Of a DNA stretch of 64,000 nt, positions 11,701-22,146 are shown in pieces. Both the position numbers and the translations under genes were made by a program. Each line of letters begins with the position of its first letter. The stretch's first letter is position 1. The stretch comes from Aplectana chamaeleonis (Eukaryota; Nematoda; Chromadorea; Rhabditida; Cosmocercidae). Under the pieces are notes generated by a model, which worked only from the letters and a program-made list of their open reading frames with translations, was not told the DNA's origin and searched no databases. The stretch is from positions 62,001-126,000 of the forward strand of contig JAPDOI010001066.1 in the NCBI GenBank assembly GCA_029168955.1. The letters run 5' to 3'.

Positions 11701-14700
11701 AGTTTTCAGCTCAATCGGAGACAATTTTTGAGCACCTTAAAAATTGCCATTCGTGTACCACTTTTCACTACGCAAAGCTATGAAAATGCCCACTTTTGGA
11801 AATCTTCTGCAGAGCCCTGAGGCATTGAGGGGATTTGGGAAGCGGATTATCAATGCTGTCTGTATCCAACAACTATCATAACACGGTTTGGTAAAAGCCC
11901 TCCGGAAATGTATGGCAAGCCCTAGTCGGTCAACCATATGAGAGAAGAAAGTATCTGATCAACCAATGATCTGTTATACAGAGTTCCAAAGCTTCCATAA
12001 TATAAGGAAAACTCGGAAACGAAATCCATTGTGAAAGATGTCATTAATATCAACTAGCTGAGAAATATTTCTCGTAGTGTACATCCTCCAAGTTTGTAGC
12101 CGTTAGGAACTCTTTACGGCAAAACCCGTGTTCAATTCAGTCTTGGGTTGACCTCTTGTCCAAAAAATACTTCCCGACTTGTGGCACGGCTACCTACGAC
12201 AGCCCCCAAGCAATGGCACCTTACAATGATGCGTGATGCAAGAAAAAACATAAGGTTGTAGACGCGCAATATTTGCACGATATTGCTGCAGCATCAGTGA
12301 AGTAAGTTGACAAAGTGTTGTTAACTCAACCTCAATGGACGAACACATCCACCGAAGCCTTCTAGTTCAGTTACCGCAAATAATCATTCTGTCTCATGCA
12401 AAGCAGAAGTCACCGATAAACTTTTCTTGGCGAGGATTCGGCTCAAAGCATTGGGAGCTTTTACAACCCCCATGTGTTACTTGCATCTAATCACTAGCAA
12501 ATTTTCGAGAATTTCAAAAACTCTGAAGCAGTTACGATTTATCCCAAGCCCTACAGATTCCAAAAAACATCGAAATCTCTCACAAATCGATGTTTCTCTA
12601 ATTCAAACCTTTTCAGAATTGGGGCTATAAGCTTTTGCATTCCTAACCTTCTAAACATCCTTATACACTGCGTTTCATAACTATAGGTCCACCCAGGAAT
12701 TTCGAATTTCAGGGCTCGCCGTACATTTTGGTGGTCTGTAGGCGTTACCATCGGGATCTTCACCTTTCAAAACTCCGATAGAAATCCTCCTAGCCGTCCA
12801 TGATTACTTATTAGGTTTCCGTGAATGATAGACAGCATTGTGACCGTTTCAAAACTATAGGCTCATCGAAGGAAAATTCCCGTTTCTTTGCTAGTACAAA
12901 TGAGACTGGAAAACAGGGGTTATATACGGACTCCCTCAATGTCGTGCTTGGTCTGCCTCGTGGAAATCGCCCGTCTTCGGATGAATAATCTCAAACGGAA
13001 GCGCTCAACGCGGCTGGATGGTCGAGAAGGAGGATTTTGGAGCATCTTGGACGATCGCACAATTGTATCAACAAGCACCTACGAAATCCTGAGAAATATC
13101 GGAAGAAGAATCCTGGAGGGCGTCCGAGGCTGCTTTCGGAGCATGATGAAAGAAGAATCGGACACCTTCCATTGAACTCCACGATAAGCCTCAACAGCTT
13201 GCGAAGCGAACTTTCGCTTTTGACGAGTAAAAGTACGGTTGGGAGGGCAGTTCAGTCGCAAGAAAGCCTCAGTAGAGAATCAATGAAGCGTGTGCCAAGA
13301 CTGACGGAACGGCACAAGGCGATCCGCCTCCAGTTTGCTACCCAAATTATCACAAGGGATTGGTCAAAGGTAAGGCGTTTTTGCTCATACGCTGCTCCGT
13401 GGCCCCAATTATTCCAAACGCTTCAGGTGACCTGGAGCGACGATAAAAAGTTCAACCTGGACGGAACGGATGGTGAAAGAGATTACTGGCGTGATCTACG
13501 GAAGCCACCGCGTGTCTTCTCTCGACGCAACTTCGGTGGTGGATCGCTCATGGTCTGGGGTGCATTATTTGAATCTGGTCAACTCGAGCTCGCATTCGTT
13601 TCGTGACGTATGGACTCCGAAGACTACCAGAAGGTTACGGAGGATCGTCTTCTGCCGTTTATTCGATGGCATCGACGACAACGCTGCTATCCTTGCTACG
13701 TCAGCATGGCTTGCAAGGAGCGAAATAGAGGTTCTCGGTTGGCCTGCGTGTTCACCTGATCTCATTCCTATGGAGAACCTCTGGGCCATCATTGTGCACA
13801 AGATTTACAGTGACGCTAATCAGTACGCCACAATCGACGAGCTGAAGGAGTCGATCGCCAACGCCTGGGTATCAGTGGAACCCACAGCGATCAAAAATCT
13901 GGTCCAGAGCATGCCGAAGCGATTAGTTGAGGTTATTTTGAATCAAGGAGAACCGACAAGTTACTAGATCGTTGATTTTTGTTGGTTGTCGCAATAAAAC
14001 TTTGATTTCATTTAGTGGACCTATAGTTTTGAAACAGGTGTTTTTCAATCTTCGAGCTCTAAAACAATTGTACCAAACCTGAATTCGAATCTACGGTTCT
14101 TCATAGAGGTTTTCGAGGACGCTGATTTCGTAGGTGACCACTGCAGAACATCTGAGTTAGAGCGAAGCACAAAATTACAGAATTCATAGGTGGACCTATA
14201 GATATGAAACGCAGTGTACAGGGTGCGCATTAAATACGCGTACACGGTTTCAACACATAACGGCACCACGGAATCAGACACAGGGTTATTTAATAGGCAC
14301 CCTGTAGATGTGTCCACTCGCCCACAACTCTTATAACTCTACTGTGTGATGGCTCTGTAGCAGAGGCAGGCGCTAATTTTGAATATTTCTCGTAAATTCG
14401 TTAAGCGCTATTTTTTGTGAAAAATAAGCGCGTCGACACGTTAACTTTATAACGTACAGGCCTGCTCATTAGTACGAATCTAATGATATGTGTTGTCACT
14501 TCTTGATCCATTTTGAACGCTACAGGCCTCATCATTGAGATTTTTACGGCGTGGCCGAGAAATTTTAAAAAAAAATGAAGAACCCTTTCACCAATTTTTT
14601 TCTTGAAAGCTACTCTGAGACAATGCGGTTTCGACCCGGGTGGTGACAACAGGCTAACAATTTCCCCCGTACGAAAACGAGTTTCCGGGTATTACAACAA

Positions 14701-15187
14701 AATCGCCGCCGCAATCACTTAGTCAGTATCAAGTCAATACAATCACAGGCCACAATGCGCAACAAGGAACAAAGCCAAACCACCCTGCACTGATAAGGCT
14801 ATTAATAAGGTATGCATTAGGGGCATAGTATAAGGAACATCAGCACTTACCATGGGAAGATCGTCTGCGTCGCCCACTCCACCACAGGAGGAAGGCTGTT
14901 GTAGGGAAGCCAAGGCCCTCTTGGTGGCATGATACCGCTTGTAGATCTAGGATCAAATGTTGGAAACTTTCTCACAAATTGGCAAGCTCACTCGATTATG
15001 GCCTACCCCGTCGGTGTTCTTCGCATGAACAACGAATTGTTTGTCTGAAATCGGCGGAATGAGGGTCGATCGAGAGATGGTCGAGGGAGGCACGAACGAA
15101 TCGCCCCAATGTCGAGTGAAGAACGTGTTCACCTCGGACCGCGAACGGCCTGGATCAGACAACACCGCAGACAGATTCTGTGTGAAA
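2538..15187 (-). CDS. vps-54: VPS54, GARP complex subunit (partial, four confident exons)
   Basis: Minus-strand split gene. Exons in coding order are 15187-15007, 14946-14851, 3413-3234 and 2722-2538, in consistent phase (after 60, 32 and 60 codons the junctions are phase 0). The conceptual protein has the features of VPS54 N-termini: NLSAVLSDP followed by TFFTRHW-type residues, then a basic helix (YKRYHATKRALASLQQ), a DPSFHLSKERTFTEMF segment, and a long helix ending in SAAFWQMVHSYGGLHEEL. VPS54 joins VPS51, VPS52 and VPS53 in GARP, which tethers endosome-derived vesicles at the trans-Golgi network; the part seen here is the N-terminal coiled-coil/CATCHR entry. The C-terminal two thirds must lie left of base 1. 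The intron between the second and third exons is 11.4 kb and holds two Tc1 elements and several foldbacks. Assignment is from remembered family sequence, not from a search. Confidence 0.78.
3234..3413 (-). CDS. vps-54: vps-54 exon (DPSFHLSKERTF)
   Basis: 180 bp, 60 codons, phase 0. The acceptor is ACATAG before TTTCTAAG and the donor is cgcaag|GTAAGTT. Encodes MALQMLMDPSFHLSKERTF, then TEMFIVPPKDAPDP and REEVDRRK. The internal ATG at 3398 is not taken as the start because the upstream exon joins in phase and carries family-specific sequence. Confidence 0.72.
3414..4455. other. Start of 11.4-kb intron; no gene supported
   Basis: Contains an ATG at 3570 followed by a short basic reading MLRYNSLRFLPSKKRRPP and a GTGAGT donor at 3692, but no second exon joins in frame. 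Otherwise non-coding. Confidence 0.4.
4456..5583. mobile_element. TTAA element with internal foldback
   Basis: The left end TTAAAGGGCGTGTTCACGGT and right end TTTATTGTGAACACAGCCTT fit the TTAA group. Inside, 4497-4535 and 5101-5140 are inverted repeats around GTCGACAACAGGTTGAT, with GC-rich direct repeats between (CGCGTTGCGGTCGGCACAG). The segment 5305-5475 recurs inverted at 29262-29435. Confidence 0.5.
5870..6115. repeat. Family-Z repeat fragment (TACGGTA-rich)
   Basis: Fragment of a dispersed repeat recognised by TACGGTAACCTACCGTAAAC and the recurring phrase 'GACCTCATATTCGTAATCAG'. Other copies: 11150-11760, 42450-43150, 51340-52010, 55869-58683. Confidence 0.55.
6661..6714 (-). repeat. 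tRNA-like (SINE-type) Pol III boxes
   Basis: Minus strand: A-box-like TGGTGCAGTGCGATAAGGCG and B box GGTTCAATCTC at normal tRNA spacing. Stems do not pair well, so a SINE head or tRNA pseudogene rather than a working tRNA. It lies inside the Tc1 left end. Confidence 0.45.
6892..7534. mobile_element. TTAA element nested in Tc1 end
   Basis: TTAAAGGCAGTGGTCGCGAT at left and ATCGTGATCAACGCCTTTAA at right. The stretch at 7330-7400 recurs inverted at 10510-10580. Confidence 0.6.
7760..8630 (-). pseudogene. Tc1-like transposase pseudogene
   Basis: Minus-strand remnants in order: an N-terminal LSAAEQAQMDALHEARMLNR (helix-turn-helix start), then SLMVWAVFCGYVWVALDFVS, then a NNASFHT stretch and SPDLNSMVDLWGSL (replacing the usual S-P-D-L-N-P-I-E-N-x-W). 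Frameshifts and stops interrupt it; the catalytic glutamate position reads valine/aspartate. Not functional. Confidence 0.75.
9450..9765. repeat. Short inverted-repeat element (AATAATCCGATCAATCA ends)
   Basis: AATAATCCGATCAATCAC at 9453 is matched by TTGATCGGATTATTCGGTC near 9748. The same end appears at 55770-55795. No coding sequence. Confidence 0.45.
9855..10107. repeat. 253-bp GC-rich near-perfect palindrome
   Basis: Arms begin TACAGGCCATAAAACGGCC and run through GTCGACTGCGTACCACGCG and GCGCGTCGGAAGCAGACGAG. The mirror image ends GGCCGTTTTATGGCCTGTA. The first ~106 bases pair almost without mismatch, and the inner part (GCCGCCGCGCGACGAGTTT) is also largely symmetric. Far more GC-rich than its surroundings. 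Open reading frames on both strands are a consequence of the palindrome, not genes. Confidence 0.85.
10300..10984. mobile_element. TTAA elements, subfamily D, possibly composite
   Basis: A first end TTAAAGGCACCGTTCGCGAT at 10300 is followed at 10385 by TTAAAGGCAGGGTACGCGAT, whose partner ATCGCGGGCCCTGCCTTTGA ends at about 10984. A related copy is at 36501-36937. Contains a run of 13 G near 10815. Confidence 0.55.
11150..11760. repeat. Family-Z repeat copy
   Basis: Carries GGTTACTGTAGGTTACGGTG, 'ATGGACCCCACATTCGTGTT' and CATACCCACCGTTACATACC, shared with the other Z copies. No coding capacity seen. Confidence 0.55.
12664..14218 (+). mobile_element. Tc1-like element, IR/DR type, ~1.55 kb
   Basis: Outer ends TACACTGCGTTTCATAACTA at 12664 and TATAGATATGAAACGCAGTG ending at 14216 are TA-flanked. 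Inner motif copies, CCGTTTCAAAACTATAGG at 12844 and CCTATAGTTTTGAAACAGG at 14020, sit about 178 bp inside each end. This is the double-site IR/DR layout known from Tc3 and Sleeping Beauty-type Tc1 relatives. A decayed transposase lies between. Confidence 0.85.
12989..13967 (+). pseudogene. Tc1-like transposase pseudogene (DD34E type)
   Basis: Reading starts SQTEALNAAGWSRRRI and continues EHLGRSHNCINKHLRNPEKY, the GRPR-like hook GGRPRLLSEHD, a second helix-turn-helix, then TWSDDKKFNLDGTDG (first catalytic D), RRNFGGGSLMVWGAL, a DNAAI segment (second D) and SPDLIPMENLWA (E). An in-frame stop precedes the start and at least two frameshifts, between 13560 and 13720, move the reading between frames, so no intact enzyme is made. 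Confidence 0.85.
14851..14946 (-). CDS. vps-54: vps-54 exon (basic helix)
   Basis: 96 bp, 32 codons, phase 0 on both sides. Acceptor GATCCTAG, donor GTAAGTG. Encodes IYKRYHATKRALASLQQ and an acidic tail ending DADDLPM. The next exon lies 11.4 kb away at 3413. Confidence 0.7.
15007..15187 (-). CDS. vps-54: vps-54 exon (NLSAVLSDP region)
   Basis: 181 bp. The acceptor ATTTTCAG is very clear; the donor is ggg|GTAGGC. It encodes FTQNLSAVLSDPGRSRSEVN and then FFTRHWGDSFVPPS and PPISDKQFVVHAKNTDG, matching the pattern of the N-terminal conserved block of VPS54. Read-through of the donor would reach a stop within about 20 codons, supporting the splice. Confidence 0.78.
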
Positions 15188-15591
15188 CTGAAAATTTTAT
15201 ATTTAAAGGAGTGAATCGTATGAAGGGCTCAAAATAATAAGCGTTCGATCTGGTTTCACGGCCCTCCATGATTAATTCGTGTCTACTCTCAAATTATTTT
15301 TGAATAAAATTTGAAAAAAATTCTCTCAACTTCTCGCATAGTGACCGAATAACCCCACTGCCCACCCCTGAGAGCACATTGCTGCAATCCCATCCTCGGT
15401 CAAGTTCACCCTGTGAGCTTTGCCCTAGACTTATAAAACCTTAACCTCATCATTTTCAGGCCAATTTTGGCAAAGTCAGTTGATTGCGTCAACCCTATAA
15501 GCAAATCTCGAAAGTAAGCCCAGTGCTTCAAAGGAAAGAATTATCTATGCAGATTCCAAACATTTTCGGATGTTCGTATATGGTAGCCTAC

Positions 15592-15625
15592 CTGCGGTCA
15601 GTGGATCGGTCGCGCCACGATTCGT
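15592..15625 (-). CDS. vps-54: Possible 34-bp linking exon of vps-54
   Basis: Between an acceptor AAATTAG and a donor GTAGGC lie 34 bases reading DESWRDRSTDR. Its phases (enters at 1, leaves at 2) are exactly those needed to join zinc-finger exon B to the exon starting at 15187. The conserved tryptophan upstream of NLxAVLxDP in VPS54 may be the W seen here. Too short to be sure by eye. Confidence 0.4.
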
Positions 15626-15677
15626 CTAATTTACTATGAAAAAACGAGGCACATCAGCCGAGTGCCTTCTCTTTGGG

Positions 15678-15813
15678 GTCGTTTATAATTCCGCCGCCAC
15701 GCGGCGCGGCGAAACGCAATCCTACAATATCGATCGTGCCGCGCCGCGTGATCAATATTACAGAAATGCACTCCGCCGCGCCGCTTGGCGGCGGAAGTAT
15801 AAACGACCTCTTT
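15678..15813. repeat. Foldback, GC-rich arms
   Basis: GGTCGTTTATAATTCCGCCG at the left pairs with GGCGGAAGTATAAACGACC at the right, with inner CGCGGCGCGGCG/CGCCGCGCCGC arms. Adjacent to the possible 34-bp vps-54 exon. Confidence 0.7.
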
Positions 15814-16260
15814 CTAGGAAATTATTCAATATGTGCCGCGACGCGAGCGCTGGCACAGTCAACAGCAAGGCTACTGCCCCCAGACATCAGAGAAGAGGTA
15901 CAACAAAGCGGCTTGAAAAAACGAGAAGTTTATCTTTTGCAGATTATAAAGATTATATGGAAATGCAAAAAATGCCACCACCAGCATACTTCCCATGATG
16001 CGCGATTCACAGCGTTAGTGACCTAAAGCGACAAGAAAACATTAAGTCTAATGCTCAGTGTTCTTGTCGCTCGCAGTGAAAGTATAAGGAATTTCCATGG
16101 AGGTGCGCTATCGTATCAGGTCTCTCTTGGAAGTTAGGTAGGGCAGTGGCGGGCTTTATAGGATACCACAAATCACCAAAAAAACCATTTTCGTGGCCTC
16201 ACAAAGACTCATCTGGCATTGTTTAAACTTATTCTACTAGCCGCCACCACGATAGATACA

Positions 16261-16995
16261 TATTAGGTTGATGCGAAAGCTTCCGGACTTTCTGCGCCTT
16301 TGAATAAAAAACGTTTATTTCAAAAACAAACAAGGCTCACCCAACAAAATAATTCCCATCACGTTCAAGGATCCTTCGCCACCGATTGGGCAGATCATGG
16401 ATTCCCGGTGCGAAGAACTCTGGCTGTTTCAAGTCAAAGTATTCTTCTAAGGCGATTTTGTCTTCGTATCGTTAGTGAATTGTTTTCCATCCAAGAAGTG
16501 CTGCATTGAGCGGAACAGATGGTGGCCGGAAGGGGCAAGATCTGGGCTATATGGAGGGTGAGAAAGAACGTCCCAGCCTAGGTCCAGCAATTTCTGTCGG
16601 GTTATCCGAGATACGTGTGGCCGAGCATTGTCGTGAAGAAGGCGAACAGTGTTCATCCTAGGGCGACTGGACCTGGGCTGGAAAGTTCTTCCTCACTCTC
16701 CATATAGCCCAGATCTTGCCCTTTCCGACTACCATCTGTTCCGCTCAATGCAGCACTTCCTGGATGGGAAACAGTTCACTACGATGACGAAGTCAAAATG
16801 GCCTTAGAAGAATACTTCGACTCGAAACAGCGAGAGTTCTACGCATCGGGATTTCATGAGCTGCCCAATCGGTGGCGAAGGATCCTTGAATGTGACGAAA
16901 AATATTTTGTTGGGTGAGAATTGTTTGTTTTTGAAATAAATGATTTTTTATTCAAAGTCGTGAAAAAGCCCGGAAACCTTTGCATTAACCCAATA
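16261..16995. mobile_element. mariner derivative, two C-terminal halves head to head
   Basis: The left end TATTAGGTTGATGCGAAAGC and right end CATTAACCCAATA flank a near-palindrome. The minus-strand half (16656-16290) reads [20 protein letters not shown] and [16 protein letters not shown]. The plus-strand half (16660-16919) reads SPYSPDLALSDYHLF and, after a frameshift, EYFDSKQREFYASGF and a stop. mariner transposases carry DNARPH and SPDLAPSDYHLF around the last two catalytic residues. No N-terminal half is present. Confidence 0.82.
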
Positions 16996-19900
16996 TTGGA
17001 AGTTGAAAGGAACAACAATTCCGGGTGGCTCACGACCTGTTTTTAAACAAGCAGTACGACCGCCCGCGTCTACTCGCTCAGCTCCGCCGCGCTTATTTCC
17101 TGCGAGACAGACTACACACGTTTTCCATAAGGAGAATGGTGTGAAAATTTTTAAAGTGGAAAGAATCAAAAATCTAAAAACTTTCAGTTCCTAAACTCGC
17201 AGAAAAATCTAAAAAACATAACTTTTAGTACTGAAGATTTGTCTTCTCTCTTTGGAAACAACATCGCACCACTAACCTTACTCATTTTTTTCCAAACTAT
17301 GGTCTGGGAGGTCGTCCATATTTTCACGTAAAATTCAGTCTAATGGAATTCAGAACTTCACCGATTGATTTGGATTGAAACAAAATTTGTGCAAAGAGGT
17401 CGGATTATTCTAAATCAGCTAGATGCAGAACGCATTTTTCATGCTGTGGCGCTCGATTCCAAAGCTAATTGTCGCGTCTGAACAGTAGCTTGGTCCTTCT
17501 GTGCTAATTGCTAGCAGTTGCCGCGACGCGGCCACCCGTTTCAGAATCAAGTTGTCTATAGATCACCTTCTATTCAGAGTTTTGGAAGAAACAATACAGT
17601 CGCGCATCGATGCGCGCGCTGGACAATGGTCGACAACCCATTGCTTCAAAGCTAGAGACGTATGTTGGCATCATGGGATAGATCGCAAATGAGCACGCGA
17701 AACTTCGCAAACAACTACGAGTTCTAGACCAAAAACCCGAACTTTTCGAAAATTTTCGTTTTTGTTTAAATATTGACTTTTTCGTCGAAAAAGGAGAAAA
17801 AACCTAGAAAACAAAGTGCACACCCCGGTAGCATTCGAAGTCTGTCTACTTTTAGCGTGACTATGACCTCATTTAGAAGTCGCCTTCTGGGGTCATGATT
17901 ATGGGAATGAGAAGCGAACTTTCAGGAAGGAACCCAACAAGAGACTTACGAATATCCACATGCTTAAGAAACCACGGCTGAGAATCATCGAATGAAGGCC
18001 GTCAACTATGAAAGGAGTTATCGCCAGATCTAACAGATCATTCCGTAACGATAAAAAAAGGTTTTTATGACGTTAGACAGATAAATGTCTTTCAACACAG
18101 TGTCGATTGCGGGAGATTTAGGGTTCTCACACTAAAAATGTCATTTTTAGTCTTGAAAAGCTGGATAAGTAAATTATATCTTTACAATACTCAACTTGGC
18201 AAGGAAACAGTCGAAGTGCTGGAGACACACAGGCTCCACTACACGACTATTATTCTGCCGTTGGTTCATTGGTAATGCCAAAAAACCCTATGCATCGAGA
18301 AAGGGAGGGTCTTCTCGACAGTCAAGGCTAAATTTGTCTGCACCCATTCTTCGGCTGAACACACGCGCATTGAACCACGAAACGATTGCGGTATGCCGCC
18401 TCCACCAAGGTAAGTTCAAATGAAGGTCTACTTTAATGCGCCGTCTTGTTTTTGACACTATTATTCATAAAAAGATTCCAACCCCTACATCTGAGTCACT
18501 TTCCCAGATGCTAATACATTGGTACTGGTATTTATGTGCGGGGGCATAGTTGGCCGAGTCAAAACCCACTTCAGAGTCCAACACAATTACGCCCATTGTT
18601 CACAGTGTTGAAAACAGTGACATTTTGTAAAGTGTTGTGGTTGTGACTGGTCTTTCGTTGTCTATGCGCATTGCGGCTGATTACCGATTCAATACAGTAG
18701 AAAACGTCGTCCGACCGCCGGCACTTCTTTTAGCCACGACCCTCAGACCACTCAAGAACAAATCATTCGACGACCAATTGCCTTACAAGAACCATTGCGC
18801 ACATTGTTCCTCTCCAAACCGCCACCAAAAAAAATTCACAAACTGCCATCTTCTCTTGGACTAACAATCAACTTGAAGGACTTCCCACGCTCGAAATTAC
18901 GGGGCAAGAGGACGTAAGGCGTATACTGATGGGACTAGGGGTTAGAAACAAGAACACATGGAACCCATATGGTCCAACCAACAGCTGGAGGTCTGAATTC
19001 TGTGGCGTTCCTAAAGAGCTCTGCATTTCGAAGTTCGCCAGTAGCGAGCGGTTTCTTGTCTTAGCATAGTTATCGACAGTTGTATTGTGCCATGACCCAC
19101 ACCCTGAACTGGTCATCGATCCAAACCGAGAGCTCTTTGGAAATGCCCAGAATTCAACGACATTCGACGGGCTATGAACAGAAAGGGTTTCACGGGCTAA
19201 GCTAGTTTTCCAGTCATTGTGAAACATTTTCGCGAGGTATTCCATTACTTTATATGCATACTTGAATTAATTCGCATTTCCTTGTCTTTTTCATTGTACA
19301 GTCACAGAAACTTTTGTTCCACTTTCAACTGGAAACATGTCGAGCCAACTTCTCGGAGAACAAATATCTACGAAACTTAAAAATGATTCTATCTTCCCCC
19401 AAATATTTGTGCCCCGTTCCGCGAAATGAAAGAATTTCCGACATAACCAATCCTTTGCTTGCTAAAAATGTTGTCCCAGCTGGCACACCAGAGTTAAGCG
19501 GTTACTCTCCCGTGGGGCAACTGAGGAGGACGTGAAATTTTTCAAAAATTGTGAGTTTGAAGAGGGTGTAAAGAAGAATTTTTGACCGAGAATTAGAAAC
19601 ACTGCGAGCTTATCAGAAAAATTGGAAATTGTGATAACCTTCAATTTTTTCTCGGAATTCTTCGATCCCAACACTATTGAAAAATTTTCGCCGACGGCCA
19701 CGTTAAAGTTTTCGACATTTTCCAAGAAATTCGGTCAACTGGGAGAGCAGGGTCAGGCAGAACGTTGTCCCGAACCTCGACCCGGTTATGTCCCCTTCCC
19801 TTGGTGATCGTAATTCCCGTAAAATGCTAAAAAAATCATGTCCCCTTTCAAGACGATTTTTTTCGACAATTTCGAGACTGAATATCTTCAGGAAAAAAAA

Positions 19901-20789
19901 CTGAAATTTCCTTAGGTTTCGCTTTATTATTCCAAGTTTTTATAACCACTCCCCTCTTTATCCTATTGACAAGCACGAGCATCTGGAGGTGATTTTCAAT
20001 TTCGACCAAAAACTTCACCCCCTTCCAAAAAACCAATTTCATTTTCGGAATTTTCACGTCCCACTCGTTGTCCCGCGGGACAGCAACCGCTTGACCCTGC
20101 GAAAAGGAAATTAGCTCCGTCGGGGTATACGACAACGGTCTGCTTGACCTACGACACGCTAACTAAGAGGATACCCCCAAGAGCTGTAGGCTTAGATGGC
20201 TTCACAGATAACCAAATTGGAAACCTAGGTATGAATCTCTAGAGCAAAAGGATGTCACGAAACCGGAGAGATCACATCTATTTTGGCCCTAGAAATGGAT
20301 ATCAGCTTCAGAGAAGGGTCTTTAAATCTCTGGCCCCTAAGCTAAATAAAACTGAGGTAGCCAGTCCAAAAGCTGCAAATATGTAGGATTCTGTAGGATC
20401 TAATATGTAGTGAAATTGGCAAAACGTAGTGTGTCGCCATAACTCGCACAGCCCTGACTCGTAGAGATGTTGGTTTTGATACTTGCGACCAGGAATTCAG
20501 ACTTTACGCACAGATACAAAAACTATCACTACATTTCATGGGCAATCACCTCTTTTTCCTGGCAAATAAGTTTGTTGGAATTCACCTGATCTCTTTTACA
20601 AGGAGACGATTATGTCAAATCCCAACCCTTCTGTAAGAAATCCGAACTCACACTTACAGGTCCATGTGAGCTAGTAAATATACACAACAATAGCCGCCTA
20701 GATAGTTAATGAACCGTGCTGTGACATCCGAAAGTCTTTACAACTGCTACTGAAGACAACTTGAGAGTAGTGTTCTACGGCGACACCGA

Positions 20790-20837
20790 TGGTGCAGGAC
20801 CCTTACATGATGCCATTATGGTCCCAGGTTCGATCCA
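20790..20837 (+). repeat. tRNA-like (SINE-type) Pol III boxes
   Basis: A-box-like TGGTGCAGGAC, then B box GGTTCGATCC about 30 bases later. No convincing acceptor stem, so a tRNA pseudogene or SINE head. Confidence 0.4.
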
Positions 20838-21627
20838 GACCCCATGCACTGCATATTTTGCAATTCTGATTTCCTCTCTATAGCTCATCGTTTTCCTTTT
20901 CCTCGACATTCATAGCCATTTTCAATGCGTGTTCAATTCCTTCTGTGTTTCATTTCATGAAGGGTCAAGTATAGCCTTTTTCGCTCATTTTGAGCCGGTC
21001 GAAATAAAGCCTATCGGACTTGTCATGTCAATTTCTCTTTATCACTACTATATTTGGCTTAATCGACCGCTTCGCTACTTGCTTCGCCCGGACTCACTCA
21101 AGCGATGTAGGCGTTAGATGGCGGCTGCTAACCGGCGTTATTCCTACCGTTACCTACGCTAACGCTCGTAGGATTTGGTCAAAAGGCGCGCATGGACGCG
21201 TTACCGAGCCTTTCTATAATAAAGCTAAAATTCTTCCTTCCAAGCTAAAATTTCCAGGTCTCGGAAAAATTTAGGATCCAGGTGAAGGGAGCTATTAAAC
21301 AATATAATGCTTGCTAAGACCTAGACCTGAACAGAAACTTCTGAATGTAATTTCCAGATCTCCATGCACTTCATATAGCGCTGTGCCTGATGAATTTCTT
21401 TACTGTTTGGCACGCGAAAAATTTCACCTACAAGTTCTTGCTTGATTATGAACCCTAGCCATCACTATACTGTTGAATACCTCTTCTTGCCAATGCTTTG
21501 AAAAGAAATTTGACCCGAGAAGGATCTTGATTGATCGAGTTTTTGAAAAAGAAGCTAAAGACACATAAACGCGTCTCCTGCCCCTTCTGACCCAATCCTA
21601 CGACCGCTATTGTTCTGTAGCACTAAG

Positions 21628-21768
21628 ATAGTGTTAGAGAGATAGGGAAGAAAGAGAAAGAGGAGAAAGAGTAAGAGAAAGAGACACCGAAAGAGTAAGA
21701 GAAACAGACACCGAAAGAGAAACAGAAAGATAAAGAGAAAAAGAAAGAGAGAGATGGGGAGAGAGTGA
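21628..21768. repeat. GA-rich simple repeat
   Basis: An uninterrupted purine strand (AGAAAGAGAAAGAGGAGAA and similar). Contains a repeated GAGACACCGAAAGAGTAAGA phrase. The open frames on the opposite strand are low-complexity artefacts. Confidence 0.8.
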
Positions 21769-21990
21769 GCAATACATACGCCCCTAAGTCCGTAACGAAC
21801 TGTGAAACACTGCTTTGGTAAGGAATTTGGAACAAACAAGCCCACTTAGAGAATTCGTAAGAAAGTTGAACTCCCACTAGGACAAACAGACTAACAGGCT
21901 AAGAATAGATTCTTCCACCAATTGTTTTGTCCCCATTATCCTTAAAAGCCTCAGTACTGAAATTTTTCAATATTCGGTTTATATTACAGG

Positions 21991-22146
21991 ATGAGTCGAG
22001 TGGCAGACTATAACAGTCCGCCGGAGAAAAAGACGAAGATCAACTCATGCCGGGAAGCGATGTTCGGTGAAAGGGCACGAAAATGGGCCTTCATATTTAT
22101 CGTCGCGTTTCTGGCCTGCCTCACCATCAAGGACGTCGTCGACTTG
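21991..22146 (+). CDS. DEG/ENaC exon 1 (N-terminus, TM1)
   Basis: 52 codons, phase 0 at the donor GTAAGC. The ATG is one base after a TATTACAG acceptor, so there is an upstream non-coding exon or a trans-splice site. Encodes MSRVADYNSPPEKKTKIN then RKWAFIFIVAFLACLTIKDV. Confidence 0.85.

Larger units (their letters stand above)
16996..21960. other. About 5 kb with no recognised gene
   Basis: Non-coding, low-copy sequence. An isolated reading with a GTAAGTT donor at about 18416 exists (18196-18415) but has no homology I recognise. tRNA-like boxes are listed separately. Confidence 0.4.

Noticed and set aside
12664..14218. One Tc1 element nested inside another
   Set aside because: The inner motif copies are symmetric (about 178 bp from each end) and the same pattern occurs in two other elements, so IR/DR ends explain it better than nesting.
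18196..18415. Possible exon ending in a GTAAGTT donor upstream of the DEG/ENaC gene
   Set aside because: The reading has no similarity to a channel N-terminus or any family I recognise, and no acceptor or partner exon was found.
21555..21877. Minus-strand frame rich in F, L and S that looks like a membrane protein
   Set aside because: It is the translation of a GA-rich simple repeat.
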